From Folioceros fuciformis (lineage: Eukaryota; Anthocerotophyta; Anthocerotopsida; Anthocerotales): 44,189 bases of DNA. Shown piece after piece: positions 21,226 through 32,512 of this stretch. The translations under genes and the position numbers were made by a program. Location of the stretch: contig JBNGIO010005967.1 in assembly GCA_049999805.1 (NCBI GenBank), forward strand, positions 65,362 through 109,550, in the 5' to 3' direction. Position 1 is the stretch's first letter; every line of letters starts with the position of its first letter. Below the pieces are notes generated by a model. The model did not search any database. It had not been told where the DNA came from and worked only from the letters and a program-made list of their open reading frames with translations.

Positions 21226-23634
21226 ATGGCTGCCACTGCACACTCCCAGTTTGCTGGATCGTTGTCGGGCGGATCTGCATTCGGAGCTCGGAAAATGTCA
21301 CAGTGTCCTTCGTCCTGTGCAATGGCCGTCCCGCTGTCGTCTGATTTTGTGGGGCTTCAGACCATGCATGCTTCCCAGACCCACATGTTTGTGCGGGGTG
21401 TGCAGTCGTTGAAGGGATCGGTGAGCTTCGCATGCAAGCAGCGGAGCAGTGCCGTGCTTCAGGCTGTTGCTTCTGCCAATGGCACGGGGGCGGGGTCATC
21501 GTTTGGCCTGCCTATCGACTTGCGAGGTAGGTGGCCGGTGTCCTGGTGAGTGTTTGAATTTGCAATTTGCTCAGAAGAGCTGGATTGACTCCCCCGCTCT
21601 CTTGTCTGCAGGTAAAAGGGCCTTCATTGCAGGTGTTGCGGATGATCAAGGATTTGGGTGGGCAATTGCGAAGGCTCTGGCCACAGCTGGAGCTGAAATT
21701 CTTGTGGGAACTTGGGTGCCGGTACGTGTTCCCGAGGCTTTCTTTTGTCCTGTCTCATGAGATGCAGCTCACATCGATCCGCCTTGACATTCGTAGCACG
21801 CTCCTGTTGCAGACTTTGAATATCTTCGAGAGCAGCCTTCGGCGTGGGAAGTTTGATGAGTCAAGGGTGTAAGCTTGTTTCTCTGCCGATTGCGAGTTAG
21901 AAAAAGCTCGTACAGCTGAGGCTGCTTCACAAGGTACTGAGGTGGTGTTGCTGTAATCGTGGGCTTGTCATTCAGGCTGCCTGATGGATCCTTGTTGGAG
22001 ATCGCAAAAGTTTATCCTCTGGACGCGGTTTACGACACACCTGAAGATGTCCCTGACGACGTATGTACAATTGCCCACTACTGGATCTGGCAGATAGCTT
22101 TACAGATGAGGCTGCAGCTTCTAGTGGTGCAGCCAGACTCCTCTCATGTTGTTTTATGATGAATTGCATGTGCGTTCGCAATGGGCTCAGGTGAAAAGCA
22201 ACAAAAGATATGCTGGAGCGACAGGTTGGACAGTACAGGTGAGGGACCTTTATTCCATGACCAGCGTCTGCTGCTATATTTGGGTTAGGCGGGAGCTACA
22301 CTCTCGTCTTCAAATGTCCGACAGGAAGTAGCTGCAAGCATAAGAAGAGATTACGGCTCACTCGACGTTCTGGTGCACTCACTAGCAAATGGACCTGAGG
22401 TGACTTACTTTTCATATATTTACTATCCTTCCATGGTTTAGCTCTAAACGGTTTGGGCAAACATGAGAGCTGGTGCTGGTGAGTGTCAGGTGACAAAACC
22501 CCTGCTAGAAACCTCAAGAAAGGGCTACTTAGCTGCGATTTCAGCATCAACATATTCCTACGTTTCCTTGCTGAAGCACTTCGCACCCTTAATCAACTCA
22601 GGTATGTAATATGGGACAGCTACGTAGAGACTGCACCGAGTGAAGTATAGCTGCTAAGGTACATCTCACGCAATTGCATCTCATGCGTTCAATGCAGGCG
22701 GATCCGCACTTTCTCTGACATACCTTGCCTCCGAGAAGATCATACCAGGGTAAACTTCAGAAACTGACAGTGAGAGTGTGCAGTCTTAAGGTTAGAGTGT
22801 ATTTTGCAATTGGAAAACATTGCCACGCCACGAGCTTCCTGAATCGAATAGCACAAGAGGGTTCTATTAAGATGGCAGCCGTCCCCACGAAAATGATTGC
22901 TCTGGATTTTTGGGGGTCTTGCTGTTGGAAACCAATCCGAGACTTCTGGTCATGTTCTGCGCGAACAGGTACGGTGGAGGAATGAGTTCGGCAAAGGCTG
23001 CTCTCGAGTCTGATACCAGAGTACGTTTACAAAGATCTTCCATTCCAGATGCTGACGATGACCCTAAACCCTGTTGGGCATTCTTCTGAAAATCCTGGCA
23101 TGGATCCCTTTTCAGGTACTTGCCTTTGAAGTGGGAAGGAAACGTAACATTCGAGTCAACACTATCTCAGCAGGTACTTTACATCTCTGGAGCCACTACA
23201 TATGTGGCATTGGTATCTATGCCCTGGGAGGATGTTAAAAGCATCTCTGCGCCTCTGTGTCTTTTAGGCCCACTGAGAAGCAGAGCAGCAAAAGCAATTG
23301 GTTTTATCGATGACATGATAAACTACTCCACAGCAAACGCTCCACTCCAGAAAGAGCTTGAAGCAGGTGCGTGGCCCAAATCTGTGGGTGGAAACTGAGA
23401 TTCCTTCAATCTCGTCCACGCGTAAATTATGCAACTAATCGTCCTGGCCAACGTTTTATTGCAGAGGATGTTGGGAACACTGCAGCTTTCTTGTCGTCGT
23501 CGTTGGCTTCGGCCATTACTGGAAGTGTCGTGTACGTCGACAACGGTCTCCACTCAATGGGGGTAGCAGTCGACAGTCCCAGTGTTTCTAAGGTTGCACC
23601 TGCTCCGTCTGACAGAACTGGCGCTCTGGCTTAG
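21226..23634 (+). CDS. MOD1: Enoyl-[acyl-carrier-protein] reductase (NADH), plastid
   Basis: The enzyme performs the last reduction of each plastid fatty-acid synthesis cycle. Twelve exons: 21226-21526, 21612-21721, 21813-21868, 21976-22060, 22191-22238, 22325-22399, 22490-22601, 22698-22749, 22969-23020, 23116-23173, 23268-23366, 23465-23634. They sum to 1218 bases, 405 residues, without a break. Exon 1 is mostly a Ser/Ala-rich transit peptide ([13 protein letters not shown]...). The NADH fold begins [20 protein letters not shown] (from about residue 101). [12 protein letters not shown] and the catalytic block YGGGMSSAK (Tyr281, Lys289) follow, then [18 protein letters not shown] and [10 protein letters not shown]. 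Tyr/Lys spacing equals that of plant ENR. The C-terminal tail after GLHSMG is normal for plants. The symbol is the Arabidopsis one. It is convergent with the SNF2 gene, with 388 bases between the stops. Confidence 0.95.
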
Positions 23635-24022
23635 TATGACGGTTCTTGGCGACGACACCACTTTCACCGGAAAATGTCCTTATTACCAATTACAAAATCT
23701 CATGTCCCGGCATGCCGGTTGACGGGTTCACCCCGTGTTACAAGAAATATTCTGCAGTTTCAGAGTTTGCAAAGTTGGAAGTATAGTATAATATTGCCGG
23801 ACGTTCACATCACGGTCGTGCAATTGTCCATCTTTAGAGGTGCTTTGGCTGATTTGGAGTTTCAACTATGGAAAAGTACCCTGAAAAGGCATCTGATTTG
23901 TATCGAAGTATTCAAACCTTAAACAGGGAAAGTCGTGATTCTGTACCCTTCTCGCTTGTCTTGAAAGCCTCACAGCTGTATTGTCGCGGTCCTATAACAT
24001 AAAGGTTATCACTAAGCCAGCA
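23635..24022. other. Convergent 3' region between ENR and SNF2 genes
   Basis: The 388 bases hold the 3' UTRs of both genes, which may overlap as antisense transcripts. No gene is seen. Confidence 0.5.
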
Positions 24023-27000
24023 TCACAGTGCCTTCTGTGCCATGTAAAGTCTGTCCAAATGCTTTGTAACAGCATGGGACCGAAAGAACTCATCCGGGCA
24101 ACTACTTGGATCACGTATCTCCTGGTCACTATTGTCAGCAATGCCTTCAGACCCAAAGAGATTCCTCGATACCCATTCCTTGTCACAAGCCCTTCTGCGG
24201 ATTTCGGACTCCACTGTATCTGCCGCAATCAGATGATAGGCAACCACCTTCTTCTCTTGCCCGACGCGGAAAGCCCGGCTCACGGCTTGGCGGGTGACGC
24301 TCGGATTGTAATCCGGTTCCAGCAGTATAATCCTGGACGCTCCAGTAAGGTTCACACCTTCTCCGCAAGCCTTGATAGAGGCCAGAAGAACCCTCGAAGG
24401 GTGCTTCTTGTCGTTAAATTTCTTAATTGTGTCATTCCTCAGGGTGTCTTTCCCATCAACAGACAGAACTTTGTCTCCCAAAACCCAGTTCCAGTGCGTT
24501 TGAAGAACCTCCTGTATGTAATTCAAAGGTTCGAGCAGCCTGCTGAAAACAATGAGCTTTTCTCCTGCCTTGTCGCAAAGATTCAGTATCTGCATAACGA
24601 AGTCAACTTTCACACCCTTGCTTGGAGACGAGCGTGTTCCGTCGAGATGAGGAAAGTCCTCCCGGTACTCACTCGGGCAGAGACAGGGATGAAAAATCAC
24701 TAGTCTTGTGTGCGCAGTATTCTTAAGCAGCTGATTACCATATCTTAACCGCACTTTTTCCACGAGTTTTGCCTGCAGAGGCTGCAGCTTGAGATGAACC
24801 ACGAATTCGGACAGTCCTGGAAGAGACTTCAGGGCAGCCCCTTCATGACAGTCCACAAAAGGAGTCAGATTCCGAATTGTTTGTATACTCAGATCTCTAG
24901 CGTGACTATCTGCAGTTCTGTTGATGGATTTACACTTCGCCTCCCAAAAACTCTCGCTCATAGTTTCCCTTTGCTTTCCCCACTTGTCTACCATTGCCTG
25001 GGTTATCCTGCCAATGTTGCGCTGTCTGTCATTCTCCTGCTCCTGCTCCAGTGCCATCCTCTTTCGCATGAACTCTGGGTCATTTCCCAGGAAGTCTGGC
25101 TTCACGAAACTGAGCATCTGGTACAACTCCTCGAAGTTATTCTGAAATAAAGTACCACTCAGGATCACCCTGTTGCTTGTCTTAACCTTCTTCAAGGCTT
25201 GAAGGGCATTAGTCCTTTTCGTGCGTACAAAATGTCCTTCATCCAGGATAACCACATCCGGAGTACCCACAATGATATCCCGAAGTTCATCATGTTGTTT
25301 CCCCTCCTTGAGAATGATCCGGCTAACGATGTTGTAGCTAACCATCAGTACACTTTTCTCTTCCTTCCATTGATGAAGAATCTCTCTACGACGTTCTTCC
25401 ACATCGTGCGTCTCGGTGGACTTGTCATATATAGTCAGGATGTTGATATCCCTGACTTTCCATCTCTGAAACTCATCCTTCCAGGGTTCTACCATCACTT
25501 TTGGAGCTACAATCAGCACCTTCTTGGTCGGATAAGAAGTAAGCAAGCCTTTCACAAAGGCTATCATCAAGAATGTTTTCCCTGTTCCTGGGGCATGCGC
25601 AAAAATACATCCTCCTCGGCCATCCAGAGAATTGACAAGGAATTGAAATCCTTTGACCTGATGCTCCTTCATCTTGGACATAAAATGAGGAGGAATCTTC
25701 ACCTTTAGCTGCTCAATGGGCTTTTCTTCAGGTTGTGACCTGTATGGGCCAATGTCGATGAAAATCTTATCCTCCCCCAGGAAATCCTTATCCTGTTCTT
25801 CGCGTTGTTGTCTTCTTCTGGCCTGCAATCATGAACAAATTGCCTTCAAACAGAGTGACGCACCTTCAAAAAAGATGTGCAAAGGAAGCTCACAGTTGCA
25901 GGACCTGCAAACTTCCAAAAGAATGGGTGAAAGTAGAGCTTACGGCTCGGAGAGGAGCAAAGAACTCGACACTCATTGCAGCTTTCACGTGACCACAGAG
26001 AGAGCAGACCTGCCCGCACTCTGCATTTCGCTCATAGTTGTGTATACATCTGACCGGCTTCTGCTCTAGCTCCGTTTCAATAGGTGCAGGCTGACAACAA
26101 TGCAGGTTTACTGTCATGGACAATTGAACAACGTAGAACTTTGAACTGTTCCCTACCTAAGTGACCATAGAAATGCTTTAAGGAGAGCAAAAGTGCTGTT
26201 ACCTTTCCAAGCTCTTCAGCCAAAGCAGCCTCTCTCCAGAGTTCTGCCATCTCATCTTCCAAGGCCTTAGCCTTGGCCTTGGCTTCCGTGTCTGACATAT
26301 CCGTGCTCTGTAGCATGGGTGACCAGTCCTCGTGGGGAAAATCTGCAGTCTTCCGAACCTTGAGTGGAGACTTAGTTTCGGGTACCAGAGTTGGAGCCTG
26401 GACTCGGATTCGGTGTGGAGTCTTGGGACCCTTGGGTGGAGCTACAGTTCCCACCTGCAAAGTTGAAGCCCGAACTTGGATTCGCTGTGGAGCCTTCGTG
26501 TCCTTGGGTGGAGATGTTGTTTCAGACTCCAAACTTGGAACCTGGCCTGGGATCTGGTGAGGAGACTTGATGCCCTTGGGTGGAGTGGTCGTTTCAGCCT
26601 CCAGACTCGGCACCTGGTCTGGGACCTGGTGAGGGGACTTGAAGCCCTTGGGTGAAATGGTCGTTTCAGCCTCCAAACTTGGAACCTGGCCTGGGATCTG
26701 GTGAGGAGACTGAATGACCTTGGGTGGAGTGGTCGTTTCAGCCTCCAAACTTGGAACCTGGACTCGGACTCTAACCTTTACTCTGCCTCGGGCTGAGGCC
26801 TTCACTTTTGCCAGAATCGTGCCGCTGGCTTCGGTTGTCCCCATTTCAACCTGCAAATCCTTTGCAATAAGAGGCCCGCCCGCCGAACCCTGTGGGCGTT
26901 CCAGAAAGACCTGCGAAATTGGACTGGCTAAGGCTCCCTCTGTGTTGTCATCATGAGCTCCCCAGATTGGCAGACTAGGCTCCAAATCCTCATTACTGAG

Positions 27001-28030
27001 GACCAAAGGTGCATGAGTGCTATTGCCAAACTGCAACGCATCCTCGAATTTTATCTTCCAGTCAACACAACTTTCACCCGGCGTCATGGCCTGCAGAGCA
27101 TTCGAGACTTGCTCGTGGACAGGGACAGCTACAACGTCCATCGAGCTCTTACAAGTACGACTACGCTCCAGAGGCGGCGGGTCCTGAGCACCCACGCTGA
27201 CAGGCCTGCTTGGTGGGTTCATACCGATCGGAGGAATACCTTGAGGCCCATGCATGTGGGATAAGGCCCTCCAGCCCGAAGTGGACAACACAACAGGTGT
27301 AGCTGGGCTCTGAACTTCTAAGATGGAAGTAGGAGAATGTAAGTCTTTCCCAGGTGCATCCACTCTCACATGAGTGCCCGCCGAGGTCATCCCACCATTC
27401 CACACTGAGACCGGTGAATGGTCTACACGACGACGCTGAGAAGCTGGCTGGGATGCCTGATAAGGCCTGGGCAGATACTTTGAAAAAGACAAGGTCAAAC
27501 TCTGGGCACTGAGATAGGAAGGTTCATCTTCATCGTCTAACTCAATGATCTCTGGGGCATTACCCGGCTGCAGGGTTCCAAGGCAAACTTCAGAACTGGT
27601 TACAGAAGACGCGTGAAAGAGCTGCAGCCGCTTACACTCCCGAATTCTGGCCAGTCTTACATTGTGGAAGTAGTCGAAGCCTCCCTGGTGAGCAGGCCTC
27701 TTCCGCCTCAGCCTCTCGGAACCTGCTCAAGCAACCGAGGTCAGCCTCCTCTCCCCCCGCACCCTCCCCCGGCCCCAACAAATCCAAATCAAGGGCCTGA
27801 AAACTGCATGCACCTTCCGTTCTTGGCTCCTGCGGCGTCACCTCCAGATGAGGCTCTTCGTCTTCATCTATCACGATGGGGTTGCTGGCAACCCCAAGAA
27901 CGACTGAAGCAGCCGCCTGCACTGCAGGTGCCGCAGTCCAGGCGTAGCCCGCATGCGGCTGATTTCCAGGCACAGGCAGGTGAGGCTGAGCATATGAGGA
28001 GGAGGAGGAGGATACATCTATGAGCCCCAT
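24023..28030 (-). CDS. SNF2 chromatin remodeler, DRD1/CLASSY subfamily
   Basis: Four exons on the complement: 27723-28030, 26203-27646, 25944-26090, 24023-25822; 1232 residues in one frame. The first join is supported by the paralogous copy at 36.5-37.4 kb, which keeps the same acceptor and coding text. Residues 1-584 look disordered: a poly-Ser start, two acidic SUMO-interaction-like motifs (IVIDEDEE near 52, IIELDDEDE near 136), and six 24-residue tandem repeats at about 400-540. Exon 3 holds a Cys4 cluster (C599, C609, C613, C616) as in DRD1/CLSY. The motor follows: Walker A HAPGTGKT (Lys715), DEGH (827-830), SGTLFQNN, then SIKACGEGVNLTGASRIILLE and SRAFRVGQEKKVV. Motor details look nearer DRD1 than CLSY1. 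Family role: assisting Pol V or Pol IV in RdDM. No SAWADEE-like domain is present. All helicase motifs are intact. Confidence 0.9.
26330..26760 (-). repeat. 72-bp coding tandem repeat in the SNF2 gene
   Basis: Six units of 24 residues (VPSLEAETTTPPKGIKSPHQ type) lie head to tail within exon 2. The first four are nearly identical and the last two diverged. The period is an exact multiple of three, so length changes keep the frame. Confidence 0.9.
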
Positions 28031-28800
28031 CCAACAGACCGGAAAGGGCAAAAGAAAGCCCAATTCCACAAACTACCTTCCCTTCCCCCCAATCTCCCCC
28101 CCTCTTTCCTATCCCGCAGACAACGGAGAGCAAGACAGCGACAGAAAGCGCACAGCCATATCCACACAGCAGGAGCAAGAAATGCAGTCCCCAGTCCCGG
28201 ACGACCAGCAGCTGTACCGGCGAACAAGAATTGTGTTCCACCAGGAACTGAAACAAGCAACCGAGGCAATCCGGCACACATGCAGAAGGAAGAAACTGGA
28301 GCACAGAAGGGACCCGGCTCTCCGATCAGTCAGGAGCGGAAGCTCTGAGCAGAAATTGCAGTTTAGGCACGCAGCTCGGAGCAGGCACAGCAAGAAGAGC
28401 AAGAGCGAGGAGGCGACACTGGAGCAACGGATAGAGCAGGAGCAGCCCGCCAGAGAACAATGCCAGAGCTAAAGACGCTGCCGCGCAGCCGCAATTGCAG
28501 CAGAGAAGTCACAATGCTTTGGAACTGCTGATGACTTCACTGCTGCTTGCTCGAGTTCTCGGCTGCGGCGGACCTTCACGTCCCAGTTACGCGTTACGCC
28601 GGGAAGGCCCGGCACTGGAGACTGGACGTTCTGTTGGCGAATCGTGATTGGTTAAGTGTGAAGCCGGCATGTCACCCGTTTCCCCACCTGTCCTTCGCTC
28701 CATGCCGGCGAATGATGCGTCTAATTAACGGTTCACATATCGAGTACAGAGTCGTCATGTAGGCTCCAACAGCTCTTGGTGCTCACTTGGCCCTTTCGTT
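28031..28800. other. 5' flank of the SNF2 gene
   Basis: This should hold the promoter and 5' UTR. It is purine-rich on the + strand (GAGCA and AGAAG words), which makes a long but unconvincing + strand open frame at 28020-28472. No second gene is supported. Confidence 0.4.
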
Positions 28801-29264
28801 TCCTTCGTTTGTTCAAATTCTATTGGTGCGAACTTCATTCAGATTTTAAGTTTTTAAATTATAAATTAAATAATCCAACAATAGGCATGCTGTTGCCGGA
28901 GAGCTAAGTCCGTGCTTAGTCTCCTTTTTATATGGAATATTGACACGGACACACAGTGTTTTATTTTTTTATTTATTTTTCTCATTCTATAGTGTCCCTC
29001 TCATATCTACATGGGTTTTAGGGTTTTAGGGTTTCACATCACACATTAAGTATCTATGACCGACGTTTTTTTCTTGTGTCTTTATTACCCCTATGGATGG
29101 ACGTTTTTTTTCCTGTGTCTTTATTACCCCTTTGGATGGATTGGGTGGATAAGAACAATGAACATTGGTTTCTGGTCCATAACTTTCTTTCTTTAAGATG
29201 CCCAAGCTTGGTCACCGTAATATTATTTTTCTCTCTACATCATGTAGAAACTCTCAAACCTTGG
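28801..29264. other. AT-rich spacer with a short 38-bp duplication
   Basis: Copies at 29062-29099 and 29100-29138 share GACGTTTTTTT and TGTGTCTTTATTACCCC. A short GGGTTTTA run lies at 29013-29034. No gene is seen. Confidence 0.5.
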
Positions 29265-29790
29265 TTCACACTTGCAAATTGTCCCACTAAATTGCATTGG
29301 CATTGCAAATTGCCTTGTAGAGTGGGTAAAACTTGTAGATTGTTTGCACAATTGATTGTCGATTTTCTTAGCACACTGTGTTGTAAATGGTCCATACACA
29401 CTGCATTGCACAATACCCTTGTACATTGTCCTACAACTTGCACCATAGATTGCCTTGTAGATTGCCCATTATTGTGGGTGTTGCATTGAATTGAAGATTA
29501 TACGACTCTATAACCTTGCAGACTGAGTGGAATTTGTATGTTGCCCTTGCAAACTCCATTGCGCTTGTAGATTGACCCTGTAGATGGTGTTGAGCGTGAA
29601 GATTGTCCCAACAAATTGCATTGAACTGGCATATTGTCCCTAAATAGTGGGTTGGAGATTGCCCTAGCACCCTACGTATGGCCCATGTAGAGTGCGTTGT
29701 TGATGGTCCATGCGCAGTGCATTGCATGATGTCCTTGTAGAATTGTTATGCAGCTTGCCCCCCATATTGCTTTGCACATTGCAAATTATT
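29265..29790. repeat. Degenerate array of about 20-bp units
   Basis: Words such as CTTGTAGATTG, CATTGCA, TTGCAAATTG and TTGTCC recur every 18-25 bases over 500 bases, without exact copies. It reads like an old satellite or minisatellite. No open frame crosses it convincingly. Confidence 0.55.
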
Positions 29791-30263
29791 GTGGGTGTCA
29801 CTCTCTCATACACCATGGGGTGAGTAGCTGCAGTGAGCGATTAGAGGGTTTGATTTTAGCTTAGGGTGTCATGTAGTTGGGCTTGTATATGGCCTCAAGG
29901 GTTGCAAGAGTAGTGTGTAGGTGCTGAACCTAGTTGTAGATTTTCTTGCAAATAGCAAGTCCATATTGTCTCGCAAATAGTCTTGCACCATGCAATTGTA
30001 AAGAAGAGGTGCAACCTGTAAGTGAGATTGCAGATGCAAGTTGCCTAGAAGGTTGTGGTTGTAGTCCGCCTTGCTATTTGCATTCTAGATTTCACGTTGC
30101 ACATAGCCCTACAGGTTTAGGGTGTGGATCCCCTTGGTATAGGACTTGCAAGGCATTGCGTTGCACATGACTAGATCCAGTGTAGTGCACAAATAGGATG
30201 GAGCCTTTAGAGGTGTAGCTCTAGCCATGGACGGAGGAGGAGGCCACTCTACGAGCGTGGAGT
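29791..30263. other. Spacer continuing the degenerate repeat style
   Basis: TTGCA and TTGTA words persist at lower density to about 30180. No gene or clear element is seen. Confidence 0.35.
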
Positions 30264-30428
30264 AGCATTTGCCTTCTCTAGTCTTTGCAATAGTGTGAAG
30301 TCTTCTTGTAAAGGCCACAGCATTTGCCTTCTCCAGTCTTTGCAATAGTGTGAAGTCTTCCTATAAAGGCCACAGCATTTGCCTTCTCCAGTCTTTGCAA
30401 TAGTGTGAAGTCTTCCTATAAAGGCCAA
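30264..30428. repeat. 55-bp tandem repeat, three copies
   Basis: Copies start at 30264, 30319 and 30374 and are nearly identical (AGCATTTGCCTTCTC then AGTCTTTGCAATAGTGTGAA). Recent amplification is likely. Non-coding. Confidence 0.9.
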
Positions 30429-30476
30429 TGGCATCTGTGATTTTGCCCGTAATCCATTGTTGGGTCATGTTGCCAT

Positions 30477-30640
30477 CATAATCTTGAAATAAAGACTATA
30501 GGGTTCCATTCTCCCTATTTTTCCATAACCAAAAGTGTTGCAACATGAATATTGCCTCATAGTCTTGGAATAAAGACTATAGGGTTCCATTCCCCCAATC
30601 TTTCCATAACCAAAGGTTTTGCAACATGAGTATTGCTTCA
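30477..30640. repeat. 80-bp tandem duplication
   Basis: The second copy starts at 30557. Both carry AAATAAAGACTATAGGG-like and TTTCCATAACCAAA words. Copies differ at several positions. Confidence 0.85.
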
Positions 30641-31639
30641 AGGGAGAATGGACTTGGTCTTCCAAAAGGAGGGGAAAGCAAGGATGGTGACTTGGTTAGC
30701 ATCGTGTGTCCTCGGACCCTAAAAACCATAAGGGGAGCGTGTCAAAATGTGATGTGTTCCATGGTCTGTCAGAAAGGAAAAAAAGTGATGGCCAGATTGG
30801 GATGCCCTGGTAGAGCAACACATTATTAATATGATCATGTCCATTTAGTTAAAAATAGAGGACCGTATGTTACAGAGGGAGATTTGTATGGGTATGATGT
30901 ATTATTATTATTTGGTACATGGTGACTTAGTTTTATTTTATTTTTAATAATATACTATTATATTATATATTTTAATTCTCAAGATAAGTAAAATAGTTCA
31001 TACCAGATTAAAATCATCATGCTCAGTAATGGCATAAGGTGGCATAAGTGAAACAAGGTGAAAGTTAAAAGTAGAAAGGTGAAAGCTAAATCTAGAACTG
31101 TCTTGAAAAAGCAAGTATGCTTCTTACTGCCTTTGGAAACAAATTGTGTGTTCCAGGCAAAACCTCCTAAGAANNNNNNNNNNGCTGCGGAGTGTTTAGA
31201 CGAGATTCGAGGCCGTTGCTTCCTTTTACGCTGCATAAGGAAGGGGGCGTTACTTGCTCTCATATTATGGGCACATGTACAAAAATTTAAAAATTGCTAA
31301 AAATTAATATAAAGGCTGATCCCTACTATGAGGGCGGACTAGAAACAGCTCCCCTATGTGCAGCCATCAGGAATCACATGGTCTGGCTGTTCAGGCTTCA
31401 AGTTTATTTCTGACATGCAGGTTTCTCTTTACACAAAGCCTGACATGACACATAATCAAATGAAGCAGAGTTGTTCATCCTTGCACTGGTCACCAGATTT
31501 CTACTCTCGTGATGGGAAATGCGCTCTGTAAAGGTAGTCTGTTGGCCCCATGTTAAGGTCGTCGTTAAGATACAAGTGGATCTCCCAGCTAATCTGGGGT
31601 GCAAGAGCTGTAGCCAATGCACTTGATTGGTGCTCAGCT
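30641..31639. other. AT-rich region with a 10-N gap, no gene seen
   Basis: Long A/T runs occur at 30900-30980. A 10-N gap lies at 31174-31183 and, unlike the two 100-N gaps, has no repeated flanks. Nothing coding is recognised. Confidence 0.45.
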
Positions 31640-32512
31640 CTCCTTATGCTGGGATCAGGAGCCACCTGGTTTCACTCAAGGAAACAAGTCATGTCCGATA
31701 AGCGAAGGCTCCTTTGCACTGTGCTCACCCTAAAGACGGTCATCGAATCTTACCGTCCGCTGAACGAAAATAGCAGCACCACCAATCATGACCTCAAGAA
31801 TAGCGTTGTAACCTTGACCCAAGGCTCTGCCAGGGATTCTATCCATTAAAGGCTGAGAAGTAGGATCCAGCCCGGGACCAAGGATTCTGTCCACTAAAGT
31901 CTGAGAAGTAGGATCCGGCTCTGGACCAAGGATTCTGTCCACTGAGGGCTGAGAAATAGGATCCGGCCCTGGACCAAGGATCCTGTCCATTGAGGGCTGA
32001 GGAGTAGGATCTGGCTCCAGTGATTCTGTCTGTCTAGCCTCTGATTGTAGGGCTACAACTTGATTTGCGCTGTCATCAGGAGGTTCACTAGAGTTTGGAT
32101 GAGTAGGCCCGTCTTCAACAAGGGGAATCCCGAACATCATCGAGCCTTGTAGTACACTCCAATCGACGGAAAACGCAGTATCGGCAGCATTACCGTCAAG
32201 AACGTACCGAGAAGGAAAGTACTAACGAGCATCCCTGTGCAGCCGGAAGGAGACCCTGTACAATGTGGGGTGGTAAGAACGATCCGCCTCTGGATGGACA
32301 AGGTTAGGACCACGCAAGTCGACAGGGCCTCCTAGCGAGTTGGTCCAGGTTGGAGACATGCTTTCAGGCCCAAGCAGCTGGGATGAGGTCCTACCGCCCG
32401 AAGAGGACAACGCAACAGGTCCAGCAGGATGTTCATGACTGTACTCTGGACATCCTGTCCCAGGCCTCTTCACTTCAAAGTTGGAAGCAGAGCAATCCGA
32501 TTGTGGGAGCAC
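31640..32512 (-). pseudogene. Decayed copy of the SNF2 gene, exon-2 region
   Basis: Translated on the - strand, 32222-32512 contains EYSHEHPAGPVALSSSGGRTSSQLLGP. This parallels EYPSGPVPLSYPGWRTSSQLLRP in the + strand copy at 37.2 kb and, more weakly, the proline-rich part of the intact SNF2 gene. After a stop, the frame at 31730-32140 carries a 48-base tandem repeat of PDPxSQPxVDRILGPG (about four copies, 31850-32030). The first of these recalls EPSMDRMAF of the + strand copy. No helicase follows downstream, so the piece is detached from a motor domain. Stops and rearrangement indicate a pseudogene. Kinship with the two SNF2 copies is by eye only. Confidence 0.55.

Noticed and set aside
23981-24703. 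240-codon + strand open frame
   Set aside because: It is antisense to the helicase C-lobe of the SNF2 gene, whose motifs are clear.
28020-28472. 150-codon + strand open frame
   Set aside because: Low-complexity Gln/Arg/Ser text overlapping the start of the SNF2 gene; no domain. Better seen as its 5' region.
29013-29034. Telomere-like GGGTTTTA repeats
   Set aside because: Only about three short units; too little for an interstitial telomere, and such words occur in promoters.
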